Positions 57,162-64,000 of a stretch of DNA of 64,000 nucleotides are shown one piece after another. How positions within the stretch are numbered: position 1 is the first letter of the stretch; every line of letters begins with the position of its first letter. The notes beneath the pieces are model-generated. The model had not been told where the DNA came from and did no database searches. It saw only the letters and a list, made by a program, of their open reading frames with translations. The translations under genes were made by a program, and so were the position numbers. Source of the stretch: Pontibacter sp. Tf4 (lineage in GTDB: Bacteria > Bacteroidota > Bacteroidia > Cytophagales > Hymenobacteraceae); the NCBI RefSeq assembly GCF_014212495.1, contig NZ_JACKZC010000011.1, positions 62,001 to 126,000 on the forward strand, read 5' to 3'.

Positions 57162-57437
57162 ACCTGTAATACTGTTTAAGCGCCTGCAGGTTATAAAGCG
57201 GGATGATTGGATAACTATAGTTGCGAAATGGTAAGCTTAACCCGAAATAATTTGAAACCTCTTTGTCTCGGTTAAAGCGGCTTGCTAAATGGCCCTGAAA
57301 AAAAATGTTGAACAAATCCGGCTAAACGGCTCATTAAAGATGATTTTGGTTATTTTTTTAAATTTCGTTTGGTTTTATATTGCATTTCTTTTTAGATTTA
57401 AACGAAATACAAAGAAAAATATAACAATAAATTAACA
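57162..57437. promoter_or_regulatory. Divergent promoter region of pyruvate kinase-like and glpD genes
   Basis: 276 bp, no gene. Includes an exact iterated palindrome at 57213-57222 and, near glpD, the inverted repeat TTTCGTTT (57363-57370) / AAACGAAA (57400-57407). Unusually AT-rich from 57340 on. Confidence 0.6.
57368..57400 (+). promoter_or_regulatory. Candidate glpD promoter with flanking dyad
   Basis: TTTG at 57368-57371 and TAGATTTA at 57393-57400 resemble the -33 and -7 boxes of Bacteroidota with 21 bp between them; one base differs from TAnnTTTG. The TTTCGTTT/AAACGAAA inverted repeat brackets the promoter, as an operator for a repressor could. About 31 bp separate the expected start site from the ATG at 57438. 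Confidence 0.4.
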
Positions 57438-59081
57438 ATGCGTTCGAAAGCAGCAGAAGCGGGAGGAAGTATCTTTGACCGGGCTACGTTTGTGGAGCAG
57501 CTACAGCAAAACACAACTGGCTGGGATGTAATTGTAGTGGGAGGTGGCGCAACAGGCTTAGGCGTGGCTGTTGATGCAGCAGCAAGAGGATACAAAACGC
57601 TGTTGCTGGAGCAGGCTGATTATGCAAAAGGCACCTCCAGCAGAAGTACGAAACTGGTACATGGCGGCGTGCGCTACCTGGCGCAGGGCGATGTAAGCCT
57701 GGTGTACGAAGCGTTGCGCGAGCGCGGCCTGTTATTGCAGAATGCACCACACCTGGTACGCGTGCAGCCATTTGTTATCCCAAGCTATAGTTTGTTCAAC
57801 CAGGGATTTTATGGCATTGGGCTTAAAGTATATGACTGGATGGCCGGCAAATACAGGTTTAAGAAAACAGAGTTGCTGGGCAAACGCAAAATAAATAAAC
57901 TGTTGCCAACTGTAGAGCAGAACGGTCTGAAAGGTGGTATCATTTATTATGATGGTCAGTTTGATGATGCCCGCCTGGCGGTGAACCTGGCGCAGACCTG
58001 TGCCGAGCAGGGAGGCGCGTTGCTTAACTATTTTAAAGTAACCGGATTGCTGAAAGCTGAAAATGGCAAAGTAGCCGGCGTAAAAGCCATGGACCTGGAA
58101 ACAGGCGCTGCTTACGACCTGAAAGCAAAAGTGGTGATAAACGCTACCGGTGTGTTTGTGAACGATGTTCTGAAAATGGACAAGCCTGCGCAGGACCCAT
58201 TGGTTCGTCCAAGCCAGGGAGTGCACGTGGTACTGGACAGATCGTTCCTGCAGAGCGAGGCCGCCCTGATGATACCGAAAACACCGGACGGCCGCGTGCT
58301 GTTCGCCGTGCCGTGGCATGACCATGTACTGGTAGGCACCACCGATACGCCGCTGAACAGCAGCAGCCTGGAGCCGACCGCCCTCGAAGAAGAGATTAGT
58401 TTTATATTGAATACGGCTGGCCAGTACCTGGTGCGCAAACCAACCCGCAACGATGTATTGAGCGTTTTTGCCGGTTTGCGTCCGCTGGCTGCGCCAGCCA
58501 AAGGCACTAACAGTACCAAAGAAATATCGCGCAGCCATAAACTGATCGTGGCAGATTCGGGGCTGGTGACGATAACAGGCGGCAAATGGACAACTTACCG
58601 CAAAATGGCGGAAGACACCATGGACGAAGCCATTAAGATCGGACAATTGCCGGTTAAGGCATGTGCTACTGCCGACCTTAAAGTGCATGGGCATGCCAAA
58701 CCGCAGCCTGACCACCTGAGTGTGTACGGCAGCGATGCGCAGGGCATCCGTGCGTTGCTGGAACAGCGTCCGGAACTACAGCAGCAACTACACCCGGCCT
58801 TCCCGAACACGGCGGCAGAAGTGGTGTGGGCGGTGCGACACGAGATGGCCAGAACAGTAGAGGATGTACTTGCCCGCAGAATGCGTGTCCTGTTCCTGAA
58901 CGCAAAAGCAGCTATCGAAATGGCTCCGGCTGTGGCAACTATAGTTGCTGCAGAGTTAGGGTTAAGCGATACCTGGAAACGTGCGCAGGTGGATGGTTTT
59001 ATAGCACTGGCCAACCAGTACCTGCTAACGCCTTACATGCCTGCCGATACAAAAGAGGCAAGCGCAAGCCAGGTAGCTTAA
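57438..59081 (+). CDS. glpD: Aerobic glycerol-3-phosphate dehydrogenase
   Basis: 547 residues. FAD-dependent enzyme at the inner membrane face, oxidising glycerol-3-phosphate to dihydroxyacetone phosphate and passing electrons to menaquinone. FAD motif VIVVGGGATGLGVAVDAAARGYKTLLLEQ (near 30-60), the GlpD signature GTSSRSTKLVHGGVRYL (near 65), LYEALRERGLL, PHDHVLVGTTDTP-like segment (residues ATTPKTPDGRVLFAVPWHDHVLVGTTDT-type near 285), GLRPL, and LVTITGGKWTTYRKMAEDTMD near 385. The C-terminal 110 residues are the helical membrane-contact domain. First gene of the G3P locus, with glpT and a SusC-type receptor downstream. Confidence 0.96.
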   Translation: MRSKAAEAGGSIFDRATFVEQLQQNTTGWDVIVVGGGATGLGVAVDAAARGYKTLLLEQADYAKGTSSRSTKLVHGGVRYLAQGDVSLVYEALRERGLLLQNAPHLVRVQPFVIPSYSLFNQGFYGIGLKVYDWMAGKYRFKKTELLGKRKINKLLPTVEQNGLKGGIIYYDGQFDDARLAVNLAQTCAEQGGALLNYFKVTGLLKAENGKVAGVKAMDLETGAAYDLKAKVVINATGVFVNDVLKMDKPAQDPLVRPSQGVHVVLDRSFLQSEAALMIPKTPDGRVLFAVPWHDHVLVGTTDTPLNSSSLEPTALEEEISFILNTAGQYLVRKPTRNDVLSVFAGLRPLAAPAKGTNSTKEISRSHKLIVADSGLVTITGGKWTTYRKMAEDTMDEAIKIGQLPVKACATADLKVHGHAKPQPDHLSVYGSDAQGIRALLEQRPELQQQLHPAFPNTAAEVVWAVRHEMARTVEDVLARRMRVLFLNAKAAIEMAPAVATIVAAELGLSDTWKRAQVDGFIALANQYLLTPYMPADTKEASASQVA

Positions 59082-59433
59082 ACTATAGCAACAGATCATA
59101 GCTGCTGATAGCTGTGGTAACTATAGTTGCAGGCAGTTAATAATGAAAAATTGGAGTGCCTATATGGAGCAAATGTACTATAACAGTAGGTGTTTAATAT
59201 AGGTAAAATTATATATTTTTCATTGGTAAATTTGTGCTATTATTTTAAGGCGTATGCCTGTGTTTTTAATTAAAAATCATTAATTAGCGCGTTATAACAC
59301 CAGTTGTAGTGCTTAAGTAATAATACGAATAAAAAATTGCATCCGCGGAAGAATACAATTGTGCAGTTGATGAACAGCAGCCGGGATGCGATCTGAAAGT
59401 GAACCGAATAGCTTAAAATTTTACAAACAATAT
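59082..59433. promoter_or_regulatory. glpD-glpT intergenic region
   Basis: 352 bp. No gene. AT-rich, with an exact iterated palindrome at 59119-59128 and an imperfect GCATCC...GGATGC inverted pair (about 59339-59390) just before the glpT start, which may be a leader structure. No strong terminator follows glpD. Confidence 0.5.
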
Positions 59434-60780
59434 ATGCGACTTATTTCACCGGCCCCACATGCTGATCGGTTGCCCTTGGAAAGAATAGATCCGGAATATA
59501 AGCGCCTGCGTCTTCAGGTTTTTCTCGGGATATTTATTGGTTACGCCGGGTACTACCTGGTTCGTAAAAACTTTTCGCTGGTAATGCCAGACCTGATCGC
59601 GCAGGGATATTCCAAAGCCGATCTGGGTTTTGCACTGTCAGGTGTGTCTATAGCCTATGGTTTAAGCAAGTTTCTGATGGGTAACGTGTCCGACAGGAGC
59701 AATGCCCGCAACTTCTTAACTATAGGTTTGGTGCTGTCTGCACTCACAATGATCTTTATGGGCCTGTCGCCATTCGCTACCAGCTCAATCATGATCATGT
59801 TTGTATTGCTGTTCCTGAACGGCTGGTTCCAGGGAATGGGCTGGCCTCCGTGCGGACGTGTTATGGTGCACTGGTTCTCCACAAAAGAGCGCGGCACAAA
59901 AATGTCGATCTGGAACGTGGCGCATAACGTTGGTGGTGGTCTTGTTGGCCCGCTGGCAATTGCTGCTGTCGCTATTTTTGGTACCTGGGAGAGCAAACTG
60001 TACTTCCCGGGTATTATTGCTTTATTATCAGCGCTAATCATTTACATGCTAGTGCGCGATACCCCTCAGTCCTGCGGTCTGCCAACTATAGAAGAGTATA
60101 AAAACGACTATCCGAAGAACTATTCTTCTGATCACGAAAAGGAGCTGAGCGCTAAAGAGATCTTCTTTAAATACGTGTTTAACAATCGCCTGCTATGGTA
60201 CATCGCTTTTGCCAACGCATTTGTGTACCTGGTACGCTACGGCATCCTGGACTGGGCACCAACTTACCTCGAAGAAGCAAAAGGTTTTTCAGTGAAAGAA
60301 ACAGGCTGGGCCTACTTTGCTTACGAGTACGCCGGTATACCGGGTACCCTACTTTGCGGCTGGATAAGCGATAAGATATTTAAAGGACGCCGTGCGCCTG
60401 CCACTATCATTTACATGGTGCTGGTACTGGTAGCGGTTATCGTTTACTGGAAAAACCCTGCCGGTAATATCTGGGTCGATAACATGGCCCTTATCGCTAT
60501 AGGATTCCTGATTTACGGACCGGTTATGCTGATAGGCGTGCAGGCACTGGACCTGGTAGCCAAAAAAGCAGCCGGTACAGCAGCTGGCCTTACAGGTTTG
60601 TTCGGCTACATGGGCGGGGCGCTGTTCGCCAATATTGCCATGGGCTTTGTAGTAGATGCCTGGGGCTGGGACGGCGGTTTTATAGTGCTGATTGCAGCCT
60701 GTCTGCTTTCGATCTTCTTTACTGCCCTTACCTGGAATAAAGAAAAAGTCAACCTCGGATTAACACAATCAAATCAATAA
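59434..60780 (+). CDS. glpT: Glycerol-3-phosphate:phosphate antiporter GlpT
   Basis: 448 residues from ATG 59434, which aligns with E. coli GlpT (452 residues) from its first helix; a frame start at 59386 is rejected. Twelve-helix MFS antiporter of the cytoplasmic membrane. The substrate Arg/His set seen in E. coli GlpT is conserved: Arg in [13 protein letters not shown] (near 44), His in GRVMVHWFS (near 163) and Arg in [19 protein letters not shown] (near 270). [13 protein letters not shown] and [16 protein letters not shown] segments are nearly invariant. Imports G3P for glpD encoded just upstream. Confidence 0.96.
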   Translation: MRLISPAPHADRLPLERIDPEYKRLRLQVFLGIFIGYAGYYLVRKNFSLVMPDLIAQGYSKADLGFALSGVSIAYGLSKFLMGNVSDRSNARNFLTIGLVLSALTMIFMGLSPFATSSIMIMFVLLFLNGWFQGMGWPPCGRVMVHWFSTKERGTKMSIWNVAHNVGGGLVGPLAIAAVAIFGTWESKLYFPGIIALLSALIIYMLVRDTPQSCGLPTIEEYKNDYPKNYSSDHEKELSAKEIFFKYVFNNRLLWYIAFANAFVYLVRYGILDWAPTYLEEAKGFSVKETGWAYFAYEYAGIPGTLLCGWISDKIFKGRRAPATIIYMVLVLVAVIVYWKNPAGNIWVDNMALIAIGFLIYGPVMLIGVQALDLVAKKAAGTAAGLTGLFGYMGGALFANIAMGFVVDAWGWDGGFIVLIAACLLSIFFTALTWNKEKVNLGLTQSNQ

Positions 60781-60836
60781 CACAACAATCTAATTACCCA
60801 AGATAAACGCTCAATACCAGTTTTAAAACCAATCAG

Positions 60837-63800
60837 ATGGAAAAACGTTTACACCCGCCCAAAAGGAGCAGGAATAGCCTGAAGAAAAGTCTCTGGCTTT
60901 GCTCGTGCCTGCTGTTAGCAGGAAACGGCCTGGCGGTAGATGCAGCAGCGTCTCCCGTGTATGTGCAGACTCCCCAGACACAAAAAGTTACGGTAAAAGG
61001 TAAAGTAATTGCCGGCGACGACGGAAGCGCGCTGCCAGGTGTAACTATACTTGCAAACCAGCAGCCTATTGGCGTAACCAACATTGATGGTAACTACCGT
61101 GTAGACGTTGAAAAAGGCTCTGTGCTTACTTTCCGTTTCGTAGGTTACCAGCAGCAAAATGTAACTATAACCAAGCCGGAAGAGGCCCTGGCTATAACAC
61201 TTACCCCGGACAGCAAGCAGCTTTCGGAAGTAGTAGTAACGGCTCTTGGCATTAAGCGTGAAGAAAAAGCGCTGGGCTATGCTGTATCGCAGGTAAAAGG
61301 CGAAGAACTGACACAGGCTATCTCCAACAACTGGACAGATGCCCTATCCGGTAAAGTAGCTGGTCTGAACATGGTAAAATCGGGTGGTGGCCCGGCAAGT
61401 TCCAACAAGATCATCCTTCGTGGCGAGAACAACCTGTCAGGTAGCAACGAAGCCCTGATCGTGGTGGACGGTGTGATCATGAGCAGCCCGCGTACCGGTT
61501 CAGGAAGTGGTGCTTACCTGTCTTCAGATAACGCCATTGACTTTGGTAACCCGCTGAACGACATCAACCCGGAAGATATTGAAAGTGTATCGGTGCTGAA
61601 AGGCCCGGGTGCAGCAGCACTTTACGGTGCACGTGGCGCCAACGGAGCGATCATCATCACTACCAAGTCTGGTAACTCCAAGAAAAAAGGTATTGGTGTA
61701 ACGTTGAACTCCAACACAACTGTAAGCACTATCTCTAACTGGCCTGATTACCAGTACGAATACGGACAAGGGTTAGGCGGACAGGACCTGTGGTACTCTT
61801 ACCTGAACACCGAAGACGGTAAAAGCACCAAGAGCACCAGCTCGGCCTGGGGACCACGCTTTAACGGACAGAGCTACTACCAGTACGACCCTGTAACCGG
61901 AACAACAGGCGCTACCCGTACACCTTGGGTGCCTTACAAAAACAACCGTAAAGACTTCTTCGAGGCTGCCAAAACATTTACAAACAGCATCAGCATCGAT
62001 GGCGGAACAGACAAGACATCTGCCCGTTTGTCTTACACTAACCTGCAGAACACCTGGATCGTGCCAAACACCGGTTATTCCCGTAACACGCTGGCTCTTT
62101 CCCTGAACCATAAAGTAACAGATAAACTGCAGTTCTCTTCTAAGGTTAACTATACCAGCAATATCAGCGATAACCTGCCATCTACGGGGTATAACAACCA
62201 CACTATCATGTACTTCATCAGGGGCTTATCTCCTAACATTGACCTGAACTGGTTTAAACCTTACTGGTTGCCTGGTCAGGAGGGCTTAAAGCAGAACAGC
62301 CCGTTCAGTGGTATCCTGGATAACCCGTACCTGCAGGCGTATGAGATGCTGAATAAATCGAACCGTGATGGTATAGTTGGTAACATTTCGGCAACTTACA
62401 ACTTCACACAGGACCTGAGCCTGATGGTTCGCTCTTCACTGGAGTTTTCGCATGAGTCGCGTTCGCAGCAGCGCCCTTGGGATACTGAGAAGTTCCCGCT
62501 GGGTATGTACCGCACACAGTCGATCTTCAGCCGCGAGATGACCAACGATTTTATGGTTCGCTATAACCGCGATATCTCCGATAAATTTAAGGGTGGTATC
62601 TCTTTTGGTGGTAGCGCCATGACAAACCGCTACACACGTGATGAGCTGAGAGCTGATAAACTGCTGGTACCAGGCGAATACAAGTTCTCTAACAGCAAGG
62701 AAGTGCCATTGTCTTATCCTAACCGCTTAGGCTATAATGTGAACAGCATTTATGCTCTGGCCGAGTTCAGCTACGACAACGTGATCTTCCTGGACCTGAC
62801 CAGCCGCCAGGACTGGACCAGTACGCTGGCCAGCCCTGCCAAGCCAAATCCGAAGCCTTTCTTTTACCCATCTGTTAACCTGAGCGGTGTCATCTCTGAT
62901 ATGGTGCAGCTGCCAAACTATGTATCGTTCCTGAAAGTGAGAGGTTCATGGTCTAAAGTTGGTAGCGGTGGTGTATCTCCTTACCTGACTACGTTCGCTT
63001 ATGGCGTGGAAGAAGGATTTACTTCAGGTCTTGCTAACCCAAGATTACTTCCAAACCCGGATCTTCTGCCACTTTCTACAGTAAGTACAGAATTTGGTCT
63101 GGATGTACGCCTGTTCAACAACAGATTAGGCTTCGATATGTCGGTATACCAAAGCAAGACCTATGACCAGATCCTGCAGGCACCGATCGATAAATCAACA
63201 GGTTACAGCGAGATCGTGCTGAACGCCGGTGAAGTGCAGAACAAGGGTATCGAGATTCAGGCAAATGCCAAACTGTTGCAGAACAAGGACGGCCTGAACA
63301 TTGACCTGTTCGGTACTTATGCCTCAAACAGAAACGAAGTAGTAGAACTGGTAGACAGCCTTACAACTTTTGTACAGTCTATAGGGCCTGGTTCGCGTGG
63401 TACAATGGAAGCCCGCGTAGGTGGCCCGATGGGTGCCCTGTATGGCCTTGGCTACGAGCGTGCTCCAGACGGACAGATCATTTACGACGAGAATGGTTTA
63501 CCAATACTGGGCCAGGAAGCAAAATACCTGGGCAAAGTAACCCCAGACTGGAAAGGTAGCATCGGTACAAACGTGCGCTATAAGAACTTCGGCCTGAACG
63601 TGCTGTTCGATGGCCAGTTTGGTGGAGTAGCTTACTCCCTGACACACGCTGTGCTGATGGAAGAAGGTAAACTTGAGAAATCTCTGCCAGGCCGTTACAA
63701 CGGTATCATCGGTGATGGTGTGATCAAGAATGCTGACGGTACTTACCGCCCGAACGATGTGCTGGTAACCAACATGGAGACCTACTATAAGCGCCACTTC

Positions 63801-64000
63801 AGCCGCGATAACGTGGAAGCCAATACCTTCAGCACTGACTATATCAAGCTGCGCGAAGTTCGTCTGGATTACACAGTACCAGTATCAGTACTGCAGAAAC
63901 TGAAACTACAGCGTGCCAGCATCGGTGTGTTTGGTCGTGACCTGTTCATGATCTCTGAGTGGCCTGCCTTTGATCCGGAGATCGGAACACTGAGCGGTGG
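60837..64000 (+). CDS. SusC/RagA-type TonB-dependent receptor, 3' end cut by window
   Basis: At least 1,054 codons from ATG 60837, still open at the window edge. Signal peptide about 1-42, then a CarboxypepD_reg-like domain (VTVKGKVIAGDDGSALPGVTILANQQPIGVTNIDGNYRV), TonB-box region (EVVVTALGIKREEKALGYAV), plug (DALSGKVAGLNMVKSGGGPASSNKIILRGENNLSG, ALIVVDGVIM) and many barrel strands. The final seen residues (FDPEIGTLSGG) fit the C-terminal part of SusC barrels. It starts 56 bp after glpT and so is likely co-transcribed; uptake of G3P-containing compounds such as glycerophosphodiesters or teichoic-type polymers is inferred. Confidence 0.95.
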   Translation, partial: MEKRLHPPKRSRNSLKKSLWLCSCLLLAGNGLAVDAAASPVYVQTPQTQKVTVKGKVIAGDDGSALPGVTILANQQPIGVTNIDGNYRVDVEKGSVLTFRFVGYQQQNVTITKPEEALAITLTPDSKQLSEVVVTALGIKREEKALGYAVSQVKGEELTQAISNNWTDALSGKVAGLNMVKSGGGPASSNKIILRGENNLSGSNEALIVVDGVIMSSPRTGSGSGAYLSSDNAIDFGNPLNDINPEDIESVSVLKGPGAAALYGARGANGAIIITTKSGNSKKKGIGVTLNSNTTVSTISNWPDYQYEYGQGLGGQDLWYSYLNTEDGKSTKSTSSAWGPRFNGQSYYQYDPVTGTTGATRTPWVPYKNNRKDFFEAAKTFTNSISIDGGTDKTSARLSYTNLQNTWIVPNTGYSRNTLALSLNHKVTDKLQFSSKVNYTSNISDNLPSTGYNNHTIMYFIRGLSPNIDLNWFKPYWLPGQEGLKQNSPFSGILDNPYLQAYEMLNKSNRDGIVGNISATYNFTQDLSLMVRSSLEFSHESRSQQRPWDTEKFPLGMYRTQSIFSREMTNDFMVRYNRDISDKFKGGISFGGSAMTNRYTRDELRADKLLVPGEYKFSNSKEVPLSYPNRLGYNVNSIYALAEFSYDNVIFLDLTSRQDWTSTLASPAKPNPKPFFYPSVNLSGVISDMVQLPNYVSFLKVRGSWSKVGSGGVSPYLTTFAYGVEEGFTSGLANPRLLPNPDLLPLSTVSTEFGLDVRLFNNRLGFDMSVYQSKTYDQILQAPIDKSTGYSEIVLNAGEVQNKGIEIQANAKLLQNKDGLNIDLFGTYASNRNEVVELVDSLTTFVQSIGPGSRGTMEARVGGPMGALYGLGYERAPDGQIIYDENGLPILGQEAKYLGKVTPDWKGSIGTNVRYKNFGLNVLFDGQFGGVAYSLTHAVLMEEGKLEKSLPGRYNGIIGDGVIKNADGTYRPNDVLVTNMETYYKRHFSRDNVEANTFSTDYIKLREVRLDYTVPVSVLQKLKLQRASIGVFGRDLFMISEWPAFDPEIGTLSG

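Noticed and set aside
57732..58715. 327-residue antisense ORF inside glpD
   Set aside because: glpD shows full family conservation over this span; the antisense frame has no domain and is explained by codon bias.
59386..59433. Upstream start for glpT
   Set aside because: The ATG at 59434 aligns with the first residues of E. coli GlpT.

Overview
The window is chromosomal DNA of a Bacteroidota bacterium, most likely family Hymenobacteraceae (Pontibacter or a close relative; this is inferred from gene content and style, not from a database search). Support comes from a type IX secretion sorting tail on a GDSL hydrolase, a SusC/RagA TonB-dependent receptor, DUF3667, DUF4112 and DUF4142 proteins, two CarboxypepD_reg-like proteins, monomeric isocitrate dehydrogenase, TAnnTTTG-type promoter elements, weak Shine-Dalgarno signals, and a tmRNA tag ending in YAMAA. 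It holds about 57 genes on both strands and one stable RNA (tmRNA). There is no prophage, CRISPR array or integrated plasmid; most of the content is housekeeping or envelope.

Layout. 0.3-8 kb: an exported helical protein, a HAD nucleotidase, an ArsR-type regulator, a CarboxypepD-like protein, type II NADH dehydrogenase, a repeat-rich gene-free stretch, then HupE/UreJ and an M1 peptidase. 8-13 kb: a YoaK-type membrane protein, a DUF4142 lipoprotein, a REP-associated tyrosine transposase (RAYT) with its palindromes, and ClpB. 13-21 kb: a cupin, a YceI / porin-like / YceI-like operon, endonuclease V, a lipoprotein, an alpha/beta hydrolase with a phosphoribosyltransferase, and a T9SS-exported SGNH hydrolase. 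21-33 kb: isocitrate dehydrogenase, an AT-rich lipoprotein, a second palindrome cluster, an NmrA-like oxidoreductase, an M16 peptidase with DnaX, CFA synthase and a DUF3667 protein. 33-44 kb: catalase behind an OxyR-like site, an NtrY/NtrC-type two-component pair divergent from an FtsX/MacB permease with a candidate sigma-54 promoter, a transglutaminase-like protein, tmRNA and NhaA. 44-57 kb: an APC permease, small exported basic proteins, a PMI-like cupin, a TRIC-like channel, UvsE, a metallophosphoesterase, RadC, a four-helix-bundle gene inside a repeat, YwbE and an atypical pyruvate kinase. 57-64 kb: glpD, glpT and a SusC-type receptor that runs off the window, apparently a glycerol-3-phosphate acquisition and oxidation locus.

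The strongest unexplained signal is not a gene. The perfect 10-bp palindrome AACTATAGTT, with many near-copies sharing CTATAG, TATAGTT or AACTATA, is scattered through the whole window inside and between genes. I located at least 25 exact copies by eye, where about 0.06 would be expected by chance. It behaves like a highly iterated palindrome (compare HIP1 of cyanobacteria or DNA uptake sequences) and I know of no assigned function. The window also carries two unrelated REP-like palindrome families, a four-helix-bundle gene flanked by inverted repeats of which a gene-less relative sits elsewhere, and a stretch where several repeat families have accumulated.
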